This document shows, one piece after another, positions 53,663-63,206 of a stretch of 64,000 nt of DNA. How positions within the stretch are numbered: the first letter of the stretch is position 1; every line of letters begins with the position of its first letter. A model generated the notes under the pieces. It saw only the letters and a list, made by a program, of their open reading frames with translations, searched no databases and was not told where the DNA came from. The DNA lies in contig NZ_CP129971.1 in the NCBI RefSeq assembly GCF_030503855.1, positions 999,501-1,063,500 of the forward strand, given 5' to 3'. The translations under genes were made by a program, and so were the position numbers. Source of the stretch: Marivirga salinae (lineage in GTDB: Bacteria; Bacteroidota; Bacteroidia; Cytophagales; Cyclobacteriaceae).

Positions 53663-56600
53663 TTAATTCCTTTTTACAAATTGCACCACTCTTTCCATTA
53701 GTTCTTCCTTATCGTTCCAGAAGTTTCGGCTTTTGATTTGAATGTAGGGCCAATTCATTTTGGATAATAGAAAAGGGGTATAAGCAAATATATCCTTCAC
53801 CGATGGATTGTCATAAAACAGATTATCGTCAGAAAGCAATAAGCCTTTGTATTGATCACTGTCTTTAAAGCTTAAATCAGCAAAAGGCAATTCTTCCTCT
53901 GCTTTAATGCTTTTTACAGATTCTTCTAGCTCTTCCCTTACTTTGGTTTTTAGGAACCAGCTGCTTTGAAATTTATCAGATGGTTTTGGTTTCGGCTTGA
54001 AATTTCCTTTTGAAACATCCAATGCATATTGTAAATAAGCTTTCAATAATTTAGGGCCATTATTTTTAGCATCTTCTACTTTTAATTGATCAGGATAAAG
54101 GCTGCTTATGATTACTACCTTCTCACGAGCTCTAGTGATGGCTACATTCAATCTATTTTCTCCTTTTGGGGCATTGATACTCCCAAATTGCATTTTAAGT
54201 CTGCCAGACTTATCGGGAGCATATCCTGTGCTGAAAATAATAACATCCTTTTCGTCACCTTGAACATTCTCTATATTTTTAACGAAAAATTTATCAGGCA
54301 AAGTGATGTTTCCAAGGGCAATTTGATCTTCCAAAATATCCCAAATCAACCCCTGTTGAGGAGCATTGAAAGTCACTACACCTATTTCTTTTTCTGGCTC
54401 ATTATGCAGATATTCTTTAATTAAATCTACCACATTGAGCGCTTCAATTTCATTAGAGTTTTGCTCCCAAATTCCATCCACTTTTATATAATCAATGCCA
54501 GGGTCTGCATTATTGATGTAATTAAAATCAGGTAATAATCTCAATCTATCTTTATAGAAATGATGATTGGAAAATTCTATCAAGTCTAATGATTTACTTC
54601 TATAATGGCCGGCCAACTGAAGGTTCATTACATATTTGTTGGCTAAATCGAGTAAGGAATCAATTTCTAAATCAGGATGATCCACTTCCTCTTCCTCCCA
54701 CCTCACTTTGTAGAGATCATTTGGACTTAGTTGCTTATCATCACCAGCTACCACAACTTGCCTGCCTCTGTACATGGCAGGAATTCCTTTTTCTACAAAA
54801 CATTGAGAAGCTTCATCAAAAATGACTAAATCGAATATTTCTTCCATAGGGAAAATAGCAGAAACAGATTCAGGACTTGCCATCCAGCAAGGAATAAGAT
54901 CAAAAAGTTCATCTTGAAATTCTTGAATCACCTTTCTTATAGGCCAAATCTGACGCTTTTTGGTCACCTGATGACTTAAATCTCGATAAGAAATCCTGTT
55001 GTTAAGGCGATTATATTCAACATTTTCAAAAGTTCGTTCCCGCACTTTTAAATTGAGGATTTCAGAACTTAATTCTAGCTTCTTTTCAATCGAATATTGT
55101 AATTCGTTAGTTTGTTTATCAAATTTCCGAGTAGAGACCTCTCTCAATATCGGATGTTTAGTTTCAATATGATTAATCCATTCTAAATAGATGCTGTTGA
55201 GAAAAATAGGTTTAATATTGGTATGGTCAATGGTAGTGTCACTCTCATTGAGAAGTTTTACCACCTCTTTTTCATGGTTTTCTAAGCTATCGTAAAACTG
55301 ATCAAAATGAACAAGCTCATCAAAATATCTTTGAAAGGTTTTAATGTAGCTTTCAGGCAATCTCTCTTGCTCTAATTGGTCAATTTGAGTTCTGGTCAGG
55401 TATTTTTTCCATTTATTTTTCTCTTCAATAGTATCCTCTGCAAGTTGAATAATAGCCTTTATTTTAGATAAGAATTCTGCAAGAGTTTTACCCTCAATTA
55501 AAGAGAATGCCTTAAAATTTGTGAAAGAGCTAATAATTTCCTTTGCATTAATTGCACGTTCTTGCTCTTGAAACCAATGATTTAACTCAATTTGATTTTT
55601 TGTTTTAGGAATATCTTTTAGCCAAGTCTGTTTTTTGAGCTTGGTCATATTGTGCTCAAAATTTAGACGGTTATCTAATCGTTTTTCTAATTCTTTTACG
55701 CCTGTGCCATTCACAGTCAAATTATTGGCTACTAACACCTTTTTCAAAAAGTATTTCTCTTTTGAAAAAAGCAGCCAATGAATCCATTTGGTGGGTCTTT
55801 TTCGAGATTGTCTTCTTAAATGAATTACCTTTTGAAGTGTACCTAAGTCTTTAGAGGGCAAACTATTTTCAATTCCCCCATCTTTAAAACAATCGTTTAT
55901 TACTCTTTGGACATTACTCAACCATAATGCATTTGTATTGTCGCCAGAATAGTTAAACATATACAACAAATACTGATAGGAGTCAGTATTTAATAATTCT
56001 TCCAATGAGAATAATTTATTTCGATGTTCCACAACATCTTCAAATTCTTTCAATGACATAGGAGAGCCTACTAATTTCTTAGAGTTTACAGCAGTTTCCT
56101 GAAAGTAGGAAGGTATTTTCTCCAGTAGTTTTATGATTTCCGTTTTGTCATTCAGTCCAAAATCTTTGAAGTTCACTCTATCTTGCCAAATGAAATCATC
56201 TTTACTGAAATCATCCACATAAGTTTGAAAATGGACTAATTTATTGGCGAATTCCTCAATCTCTTTTTTATGGAAATGTCGGTGTATTTGTTTTAAATTG
56301 ATTTTTATTTGATTGAAATCACAATTCAGATACAGTTCCTTAGCGGAAATTCCACATTCTGATTCATCAAATAACGCTAATCTATAATCTTCTTTTTCTT
56401 CTACTATCTGATCTATAATTCTACTCGATTTAAGAAATTCTCTTTGAATTTGAACAGAATCTAATCCGTTGTTTTTAGCTTCATATTCTTCCAGTCTTTC
56501 AATCTGACTTTCAATTTGCTCAAAAATTGCTTTTCGGTCATTTTTGAAATCATGCACTAGCCCTATGAAGGGTTGAATGTCAATAGATTTCATTCTGTCA

Positions 56601-57682
56601 TAAATAACATCCAATGCAGCTCTTTTTTGACAAACCACCAAAACCTTCTTTCCCCTGGCAATAAAATCAGTCACCAAATTGCTGATAAGCTGGGATTTTC
56701 CAGTTCCAGGAGGTCCTTGAACCACTAATGAATTTCCTTTTTTTACGGCCTTTAGAGCATTTTCTTGATAGGCATCCATTGGGAATACCGTGAAGGTTTC
56801 TTCCTCCTTTACACTCTCAATAAAGCGATATCGCTGTTTGTAATCTGTTGGGTCTTCTGTTTGTTTATCAGGATTTCTGCTCAAAAAGAATTCCTCTATA
56901 TCTTGTACTTCTTGGTCTTTTTCAAGTAAGTAAGAATAGTCAGGAACTAAGTATGAACCACTTTGCGGGAAAATTCCAAGAACAGCTTCAGGGTAGAGTT
57001 TTAATTCACCTTCTTTTTCATTTTCCTCAAAATCTGGTTTCTTGAAATTTTTAAATGAACGTAGAACATCCATGAAATTATCCTGATTGAAATTTATATC
57101 AATCGGACTTTCTTTAAAAATTTGATAAAGATCAGTTCTAAATACCCGGCTATCCGGATCATAAATTTCAAATACTTTTTCAATTAATTCATCGCTGATT
57201 TTTATTCCGTGGTAATGTGCATAAGCAAGAAGAAAAGATTTATTGAAGGTGATGTTTACATCTTCTCTTAACTCCATCACCCATTGATCATTCACTTCTT
57301 TTATTTCAATAGGGAAAAATATAAGTGGGCAGCGAACTGAAGTTCCGCCTTGAAATTTACCTCTTACGAATGGCCATCCAACATATAAATCTTTTGCGCC
57401 TCTTTCGTCATAAATGAATTTTTCTATCCTTTTTAATTTTTTCAATTTCTGGCTCATGATGTTGTTTTGCTCGAGCCGAGGATCAGAAATGGCAGCTAAT
57501 GGGATATGCTTTTTTCTAGCTATTAAATCTTCTATAAGCGAAAATGAACTCTTGTTGAGTAAGAAATCAAAATCATGCAAATCTAAGGTTTGATCTGAAA
57601 TCAAACGAAGAAGCATTAATGATCGATTACTTCCTGAAAGATTAGTGAGCCGTTTTAAATAGTGCCTTAGTATATCGTGCAT
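53663..57682 (-). CDS. Large SF1 (Upf1/Dna2-like) helicase, DUF4011-type layout
   Basis: A 1339-residue protein. Residues 85-140 contain the N-terminal pattern WPFVRGKFQGGTSVRCPLIF, like DUF4011-type helicases. The helicase core has Walker A GPPGTGKS at 323-330, the DEAS Walker B near 955 (VIFDEASQC), VVVAGDDKQLSP and GENRLNVAITRAREK near 1180. A long insert (about 400-930), mostly coiled coil, separates the Walker A and B motifs. The C-terminus (about 1260-1335, LLLSDDNLFYDNPSVKD ... WPYIQIKSRNFW) resembles the end of MTES_1575/Vsr-like nuclease domains, but the catalytic residues are not visible. Large helicases of this kind occur in defence islands; a defence role here is unproven. Confidence 0.8.
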   Translation of the reverse strand: MHDILRHYLKRLTNLSGSNRSLMLLRLISDQTLDLHDFDFLLNKSSFSLIEDLIARKKHIPLAAISDPRLEQNNIMSQKLKKLKRIEKFIYDERGAKDLYVGWPFVRGKFQGGTSVRCPLIFFPIEIKEVNDQWVMELREDVNITFNKSFLLAYAHYHGIKISDELIEKVFEIYDPDSRVFRTDLYQIFKESPIDINFNQDNFMDVLRSFKNFKKPDFEENEKEGELKLYPEAVLGIFPQSGSYLVPDYSYLLEKDQEVQDIEEFFLSRNPDKQTEDPTDYKQRYRFIESVKEEETFTVFPMDAYQENALKAVKKGNSLVVQGPPGTGKSQLISNLVTDFIARGKKVLVVCQKRAALDVIYDRMKSIDIQPFIGLVHDFKNDRKAIFEQIESQIERLEEYEAKNNGLDSVQIQREFLKSSRIIDQIVEEKEDYRLALFDESECGISAKELYLNCDFNQIKINLKQIHRHFHKKEIEEFANKLVHFQTYVDDFSKDDFIWQDRVNFKDFGLNDKTEIIKLLEKIPSYFQETAVNSKKLVGSPMSLKEFEDVVEHRNKLFSLEELLNTDSYQYLLYMFNYSGDNTNALWLSNVQRVINDCFKDGGIENSLPSKDLGTLQKVIHLRRQSRKRPTKWIHWLLFSKEKYFLKKVLVANNLTVNGTGVKELEKRLDNRLNFEHNMTKLKKQTWLKDIPKTKNQIELNHWFQEQERAINAKEIISSFTNFKAFSLIEGKTLAEFLSKIKAIIQLAEDTIEEKNKWKKYLTRTQIDQLEQERLPESYIKTFQRYFDELVHFDQFYDSLENHEKEVVKLLNESDTTIDHTNIKPIFLNSIYLEWINHIETKHPILREVSTRKFDKQTNELQYSIEKKLELSSEILNLKVRERTFENVEYNRLNNRISYRDLSHQVTKKRQIWPIRKVIQEFQDELFDLIPCWMASPESVSAIFPMEEIFDLVIFDEASQCFVEKGIPAMYRGRQVVVAGDDKQLSPNDLYKVRWEEEEVDHPDLEIDSLLDLANKYVMNLQLAGHYRSKSLDLIEFSNHHFYKDRLRLLPDFNYINNADPGIDYIKVDGIWEQNSNEIEALNVVDLIKEYLHNEPEKEIGVVTFNAPQQGLIWDILEDQIALGNITLPDKFFVKNIENVQGDEKDVIIFSTGYAPDKSGRLKMQFGSINAPKGENRLNVAITRAREKVVIISSLYPDQLKVEDAKNNGPKLLKAYLQYALDVSKGNFKPKPKPSDKFQSSWFLKTKVREELEESVKSIKAEEELPFADLSFKDSDQYKGLLLSDDNLFYDNPSVKDIFAYTPFLLSKMNWPYIQIKSRNFWNDKEELMERVVQFVKRN

Positions 57683-57749
57683 GAAAAAATAATTAGCAAG
57701 AAATCAATTTAAGAAATTATTATCTTAATTATAAATCTTTAAATATTGC

Positions 57750-58694
57750 TTAATCAAATGAGATATAGGGATTAACTTTTTTGACCCAGCTGCTATCTAA
57801 AATTTTAATAGCTAAAAGGTCTTTTATTGAGTTAAATTCCCCATGTTGTTTTCTGTAATTGATTATTAAGTTTGCTTCTTTGTAGGAAATATACGGATGT
57901 TGTACTAAACTGTCCACATTAAGTTGATTAACTTTTAATTGTTTTAATTTTAATTCATCTTCAACAAAAACATATTTTTCTAAGGAATCTATATTCTCTT
58001 GCTTTAAACCATAAACTTCTTTAAGCTGATAAAGTGAATGAAAACCTCCTAAATATGCTCTATATTTAATAATCCTACTAGAATACGCTGGCCCAATTCC
58101 GTATATTTTTTGTAATTGTAAACTATCGGCTTTATTGAGATCAAAGCGAGTCAATTTTTCATTTTTAAATGTTGTGTGCGTAGTTTTCTTCTTCTTAATT
58201 TGGTAAGTGTTGCTACTTTCCTTTGCTAAATCAACATCAGGCTCTTTCTGTAATTTTGTTACTCTGATATAAGGATGGATTTCATGGTAGAAAGCACTGT
58301 CCATACCATAAATTTTGAGTAATTCTTTTTTAGATTCAAAAGGCTTTACTTTTTCTCTGTATTTCACGATTCTTTCAGCAAGAAATTCCGGAAAGCCTGA
58401 TTGAATCAATTGCTTAGAATTGGATTTATTAAGGTCAAAGGTCTGATAACTCCTTTCTTCAGCTATTTCTCTTTCGATTTCAACTTTATCTTTTAACTCT
58501 AAAAGTAAAGAATTAAGATATGCCTTATCATTTTGAGATTGTAATGGTTTTTTGTAAAAGGAGTATATTTTTTTAGAAAAAAAGGGCATTGAAAGTATGG
58601 CGACCATCAAAATTAAGAGGACAATAAAACCATTGGTTTCAGTTCTTGAAAAGCCGAAAAAATTACGAAGCCAAATTCTTATTTTTTGCTTCAT
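57750..58694 (-). CDS. Membrane-anchored triple helix-hairpin-helix protein (ComEA-like)
   Basis: A 314-residue protein with an N-terminal membrane helix (about 19-38, NGFIVLLILMVAILSMPF) and three ComEA-type HhH units: FDLNKSNSKQLIQSGFPEFL, FDLNKADSLQLQKIYGIGPAY and LNVDSLVQHPYISYKEANLI. The second unit has the best glycine hairpin (IYGIGPAYSSRI). HhH units of ComEA bind double-stranded DNA during natural transformation; triplicated membrane-anchored forms are common in Bacteroidota, with unknown role. It is in line with the 2H phosphoesterase upstream and the helicase downstream. Confidence 0.85.
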   Translation of the reverse strand: MKQKIRIWLRNFFGFSRTETNGFIVLLILMVAILSMPFFSKKIYSFYKKPLQSQNDKAYLNSLLLELKDKVEIEREIAEERSYQTFDLNKSNSKQLIQSGFPEFLAERIVKYREKVKPFESKKELLKIYGMDSAFYHEIHPYIRVTKLQKEPDVDLAKESSNTYQIKKKKTTHTTFKNEKLTRFDLNKADSLQLQKIYGIGPAYSSRIIKYRAYLGGFHSLYQLKEVYGLKQENIDSLEKYVFVEDELKLKQLKVNQLNVDSLVQHPYISYKEANLIINYRKQHGEFNSIKDLLAIKILDSSWVKKVNPYISFD

Positions 58695-58754
58695 TGCTTA
58701 AGTAAGGTTTTAGTTCAGTACTAAAGTAAGGAAGCAAATTTAATTCTACAATTT

Positions 58755-59303
58755 TTATTGAGGGTCTAATTTTATTTCTTCAAAAACATCCCAAGATTTT
58801 CCATTATGCTTAAATACAGTAATAGAATCAGCTAAGAAATTTTCTTTAAAAGTTCTGTTTTTCACATCATCCCAAATTTTATGAAAAGTAGGTTTTTTCA
58901 AATCACGAAAGGCAACAGTTATGTGAGGAGTAAAGCCATTATTTTTGTGAGTGCCGTTAAAGACCTGAAATCTTTTCATAAAGCGCTCGACAGATTTTTG
59001 CAATAAATCTAGTTCCTCATTTTCATCTACTTTAATAAATATCACACGTGGCTCAAATTTTCCAAAATCATTTAATTTCAGTTCAATTGGCTTCTGTTTT
59101 ATTAAAATCTTTTTTAATTCATGAATAAAATCCTTTTCGCTATTTACTGATAAATTAAAAGGCATTTGTAGTGTAATATGTGCTTTTGAACGAAATGCTC
59201 CTTCAATTCCATGTTTTTGACGAAACTCCTCTTTTATTCTTTGAATCTTCTTCTCAAGCGGATGAGGAGGGCCAATTCCAATAAAAAACATAGATTTTTC
59301 CAT
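58755..59303 (-). CDS. 2'-5' RNA ligase / LigT-like 2H phosphoesterase
   Basis: A 182-residue 2H-superfamily protein with both catalytic tetrapeptides, HITL at 42-45 and HITV at 127-130, each preceded by a hydrophobic strand. Relatives hydrolyse or form 2',5' or cyclic 2',3' phosphodiester bonds in RNA or nucleotides. The exact substrate is unknown. It lies 60 bases before the HhH gene on the same strand and is divergent from the lipoprotein at 59372, with which it shares a short promoter region. Confidence 0.9.
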   Translation of the reverse strand: MEKSMFFIGIGPPHPLEKKIQRIKEEFRQKHGIEGAFRSKAHITLQMPFNLSVNSEKDFIHELKKILIKQKPIELKLNDFGKFEPRVIFIKVDENEELDLLQKSVERFMKRFQVFNGTHKNNGFTPHITVAFRDLKKPTFHKIWDDVKNRTFKENFLADSITVFKHNGKSWDVFEEIKLDPQ

Positions 59304-59346
59304 ATATTTTAACTACTACAATTTATTAAAATCCTTCAATTTTCAA

Positions 59347-59354
59347 TAGATTTG
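59347..59354 (+). promoter_or_regulatory. Promoter -7 element of the lipoprotein at 59372
   Basis: TAGATTTG, a perfect TAnnTTTG match, 17 bases before the ATG. Confidence 0.45.
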
Positions 59355-59357
59355 ACA

Positions 59358-59365
59358 CAAAATTA
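59358..59365 (-). promoter_or_regulatory. Promoter -7 element of the 2H phosphoesterase gene
   Basis: TAATTTTG on the minus strand, a perfect TAnnTTTG match, 54 bases before the ATG at 59303. It is three bases from the oppositely oriented element at 59347, so the two promoters overlap. Confidence 0.45.
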
Positions 59366-59371
59366 GTAAAT

Positions 59372-60964
59372 ATGAAAAAAATCATTCGTAAATCAATCCT
59401 TCTTTTTGGCATATTAATAAGTGTGCTTATTGGAGGCTGCTATTCGGAACTCGGAAATTTGGAGTTTGGAGATTTGCAGTGGAGCCCAGAATTAGGGGTG
59501 CCATTAGTTGATTCTAAATTTACGCTTGTAGATATTTTAGAAGCTAATGCTAATGACATTGAGGTTACTACTAACACTGATGATGTTATAGTTATTTCAA
59601 TCTCAGATGATAGCTTATTTAGCCAATTTGCTACTGAGTATTTTTCCTTAAGTGACCAAACCCTGAATGTGCCTCCAATATTGTTGACTCAAGAAGAAAT
59701 AAATGAGTTCAATGCTAGTGGTCAGGTAACTGTAACCAGAGAAGAAATGGTTGATTATCCTAATGAAGGTAATTTGGATAGAATTTTAATTGATCAAGGG
59801 TTTGTTCAAACTCAAGTAACTGAAAATTTTCCTGTAAATCTTGATTTGTCTTTCAGTTTGGATGACCCGAATAATATTTCGATTCTTAATTATAATAAGT
59901 TTTTTGGTTTTAACGGTGATAGCAATGATCAATCTACTGATCAGTTCAATAATATAGGTTTTACTTTTATTGCAGACCCCAATTTAAGACAAGTAAAAGT
60001 TTCCTTTGATATTATTCTTACTAGACAAGAGGGAGGTTAAGATTTAGTCTTTGGTGAGAATAGTATAGACATAGAATTAGGAGTTGAAGATTTAGAATTT
60101 GGAGCTCTATATGGTGATCTAAGTCCAAAAGATATTAGCATAGCAGAAAATACTATTAGAACCGATGCTTTTAGTCAGAATGCGTTGTTAGATGAAATTG
60201 ACTTTTATTTTGATGATCCTCAATTCAGAATAATTTTCACCAATTCAATGGGTTTGCCAGTTCTTTTTAATGTCAATAATTTTACGACCTACAAAGATGG
60301 ACAAGAAACAGATGACCCTATTAATAACGCAATTGAATTAGAAGCCGCACCAGAAGGTTCTACAATTACATCAGGAGCTAATTTTGATAATATCTTTAAA
60401 AATATTATCAATAATGTACCGGATTCTGTTTCTCTACAAGTTGATGGATTTTTAGATCCTGATAATAATACCACGGATAATTACGTAACTAAAGATTCTT
60501 ATATTCAAGGAGGCTATGAAGTTAACTTGCCTCTAAAATTTAGCTTAAGTGGATTAGAAATTAATCAAACCATTTCCTTAGACGGAATTGACCCCCAAGA
60601 ATTGCAATATGCTTTGTTCAAGTTTACTTCTGAAAATTCATTACCGATTGATCTCAATTTTAAAGCAGATCTTTTAGAGGAAGATAGTACTGTTGTAATG
60701 AATTTATTTGACGGCAAGTTTCTAGCGGCAGGCACAGTAAGCCAACCAGAATCTTCAAGAAGTATCATCAGACTTGAGGATAATCCAGAGACTAACAATG
60801 CCAACGAGCTAGAGGATTTAAAAAATGTTAGAAGGATTGGGATTAGAGCTACTTTATCTACAACTAATAATGGCAGTGAAGTGGTTGAAATTAAATCTGA
60901 TGCTTCAGTACAGTTTAATTTGGCAGTTCAGGCGAAATATAATGTGAATTTAGAATTGGATTAA
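59372..60964 (+). pseudogene. Exported lipoprotein gene interrupted by an in-frame TAA
   Basis: The frame starts with a lipoprotein signal (SVLIGGCYSEL, Cys23) and a Bacteroidota outer-membrane-type domain (ELGVPLVDSKFTLVDILEAN). A TAA at 60038-60040 (codon 223 of 530) interrupts it. The same frame is open across the stop and all the way to 60964: TRQEGG, stop, DLVFGENSIDIELG, with no frameshift. Without the stop, it is one about 530-residue lipoprotein, ending two bases before the DUF5723 ATG with which it forms an operon. Possible causes are a nonsense mutation, a sequencing error, or read-through. The second half could be translated only by reinitiation as it stands. Confidence 0.75.
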
Positions 60965-60966
60965 CT

Positions 60967-62385
60967 ATGAAAAAAATCAATTATATAGCATTAATCATTT
61001 TTGTGTTTTTGAATTCTAGTATAGCGCTAGCACAATCAGATATGATTGGATATGGTTTGAACAAAACCTTACCACAAGCCAATAATTTAAATCCTGCGAT
61101 GCTGCCTGATTATAAATTCTCTTTTGGTTTACCCGGCATTTCAGGAGTTCATTCCAGTACAGGTCAAAATTTTACAAATTTGGATTTACTTACTTCAGTC
61201 GATGAAAATGGAAATATCAATACATCTGATATTTTTAATAAAATGAGGAGAAACAATCGAGTGACCTCAGATAATACAGTGAGTATTTTACATTTAGGGA
61301 TTCGAGGTTTAACAAGTTATACTGCTTTTAGTATAAACACGAAAGCCTTTGCAAGAGTGAGTTTGCCTAAAGAACTTTTTGCCTTTGCACTTTATGGTAA
61401 TGCTTCAGATAAATTGGATGATGGGCTATTAGATTTTAGCAGAGGCTCTATTAAAACTATGGCATATACTGAAATAGGGATTTCTCATGGAAGAGAGATT
61501 TTAGCAGGAAAAATGACTGTTGGAGCAAGGGTTAAATATTTGATTGGCCATGCCTATGCAGATGTCAAATCCTTGGATGCCAATTTAAGAACTTATGGAA
61601 ATGATGAGTTCAGAGGAGATTCAATTAAAATGAATGTAAATCAATTTGACGTTCGTACTGCAGGTGTTGCTGGGGATTTAATTAATGGAAATGAAGATGT
61701 CAGAGGTTCTGCCCTTTCAAATGGTGGCTTTGGTTTAGATTTAGGCGCTACCTATGAATATAGCAAAAAGATAAAGTTTTTTGCTAGTTTGAATGACTTA
61801 GGATTTATTAAATGGAACGAACAGTATACAAACAAACAAACTGTTCCATCATTTCAATATAAATTTAGTGGAGCAGATGTGGTAGAATTAATTAATGGGG
61901 AGGATTTATCTGTTGTTAATGATTTTGATAGTGTGATTTCTGATTTGGAAATAAAAGAAACAAAGAATGAATCTTTTAGCACATCCTTAACAGGGAAACT
62001 TTATGCTGGCGCTTCTTATCAATTGACTAGAAGACAAACCGCATCAGCTATTTTGTATTCAGAATTTTATAGAGGGGCATTAATTCCAGCTTTTACTGCC
62101 ATGTACAATTTCCAAGGTGGAACGTTTTTTAACTTCGCATTTTCTGCTACTATGATGAATGGTAGGGTCAATAACCTTGGTACTGGATTTACTTTAAACT
62201 TAATTCCTTTTCAATTAGTGTTAGCAACCAATGATTTGTTGTCTATTGTAAATCCAATGAAAGGAAGAGCAGTGGATATTAGATTTGGAATAAATCATAC
62301 TTTTGGTAACCTAAACAAAGGAAAATCAAGAGCTAAAAAGAATAGTAATAATACAATTGACACAATTGATTTAGGAATTGACTGA
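60967..62385 (+). CDS. DUF5723-like exported beta-barrel protein
   Basis: A 472-residue exported protein with a signal peptide (cleavage after IALAQ, about residue 22) and a beta-rich, probably outer membrane body beginning YGLNKTLPQANNLNPAMLP, typical of PorV/DUF5723-like Bacteroidota barrels. The end is basic and disordered (GKSRAKKNSNNTIDTIDLG). It directly follows the interrupted lipoprotein gene, which suggests that the two work together at the cell surface. Family name is from memory; function unknown. Confidence 0.7.
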   Translation: MKKINYIALIIFVFLNSSIALAQSDMIGYGLNKTLPQANNLNPAMLPDYKFSFGLPGISGVHSSTGQNFTNLDLLTSVDENGNINTSDIFNKMRRNNRVTSDNTVSILHLGIRGLTSYTAFSINTKAFARVSLPKELFAFALYGNASDKLDDGLLDFSRGSIKTMAYTEIGISHGREILAGKMTVGARVKYLIGHAYADVKSLDANLRTYGNDEFRGDSIKMNVNQFDVRTAGVAGDLINGNEDVRGSALSNGGFGLDLGATYEYSKKIKFFASLNDLGFIKWNEQYTNKQTVPSFQYKFSGADVVELINGEDLSVVNDFDSVISDLEIKETKNESFSTSLTGKLYAGASYQLTRRQTASAILYSEFYRGALIPAFTAMYNFQGGTFFNFAFSATMMNGRVNNLGTGFTLNLIPFQLVLATNDLLSIVNPMKGRAVDIRFGINHTFGNLNKGKSRAKKNSNNTIDTIDLGID

Positions 62386-62462
62386 TTTTTCAAAAAAAAT
62401 CCCCTATTTTGAAGAAAATTTAAAAATAAAATATTTTTGAAATCTAAATATTCATATTATTA

Positions 62463-63071
62463 ATGATAGATAACATAAAAGAAAACAAGATGGATTTAAA
62501 TGTAAATTTCATCAAATCGGTATTAAGCCTTTTTTCTGAAATGCAAGGAAATGGGATCTCATTGGTTTATTTAGGAGAATTCAATCATGAAATCACAAAA
62601 ATGTTTACTTCCATGGCAGAGTCTGACATGGAAAGGAAAAAGGAAGATAGATATGTGAAAAAGAGAGTTTACCATGTAATGGTAGAAACTCTTCAGAACA
62701 TGAATAAGCACTCTGATGAAATAACAGATGCGCAAATTGGAAATGGATTATTTGTGATTGGTAATAAAGAAGATATCTATTATGTAATTACAAGTAATAA
62801 AGTTGCGAGAGATAAGGTTGAAGATTTGAGATCTGCTATTGATGAAGTAAATGCTGCTAGTGCAGATGAATTGAAGAAAATGTACATGCAACAAATCAAA
62901 CACGGAAAGCTTTCAGATAAAGGAGGAGCTGGACTTGGATTGATTGACATTGCTAGAAAAACAGGTGAGAAATTGGTCTATAAGTTCTTGCCTATTGATG
63001 AGGAATTTGATCTTTTCATCTTAAAGGTGGAGATTAACGCTGATAAAATTAAAGACGTAAAAAGTAAGTAA
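62463..63071 (+). CDS. SiaB-family (DUF6272-like) histidine-kinase-fold protein
   Basis: A 202-residue cytoplasmic protein with a compact HATPase-like fold: N-box-like HVMVETLQNMNKHSDE (about 78-93) and glycine-rich lid GGAGLGLIDIARKTG (about 159-173). There is no HisKA domain or receiver. SiaB is a protein-serine kinase acting on SiaC in Pseudomonas; no SiaC-like gene is nearby. Two starts are possible: 62463, or an internal ATG at 62490 (MDLNVNFIKSVLSL). It ends in its own terminator. Confidence 0.75.
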   Translation: MIDNIKENKMDLNVNFIKSVLSLFSEMQGNGISLVYLGEFNHEITKMFTSMAESDMERKKEDRYVKKRVYHVMVETLQNMNKHSDEITDAQIGNGLFVIGNKEDIYYVITSNKVARDKVEDLRSAIDEVNAASADELKKMYMQQIKHGKLSDKGGAGLGLIDIARKTGEKLVYKFLPIDEEFDLFILKVEINADKIKDVKSK

Positions 63072-63096
63072 GTAATTTTTACTTTATAACATACCA

Positions 63097-63126
63097 AGCC
63101 TTTTCAATATTGAGAAGGCTTTTTTT
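63097..63126 (+). terminator. Intrinsic terminator of the SiaB-like gene
   Basis: AAGCCTT (63097-63103) and AAGGCTT (63116-63122) pair with further TCAATATTGA pairing inside, followed by T6. Confidence 0.9.
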
Positions 63127-63173
63127 ATGATCATCAATATTTTGAATTACAATTATTCTCAATCAAGAAATAT

Positions 63174-63181
63174 TATATTTG
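63174..63181 (+). promoter_or_regulatory. purK promoter -7 element
   Basis: TATATTTG, a perfect TAnnTTTG match, 25 bases before the purK ATG. Confidence 0.55.
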
Positions 63182-63206
63182 CCTATCATTTAATTAAGTT
63201 TTGCTA

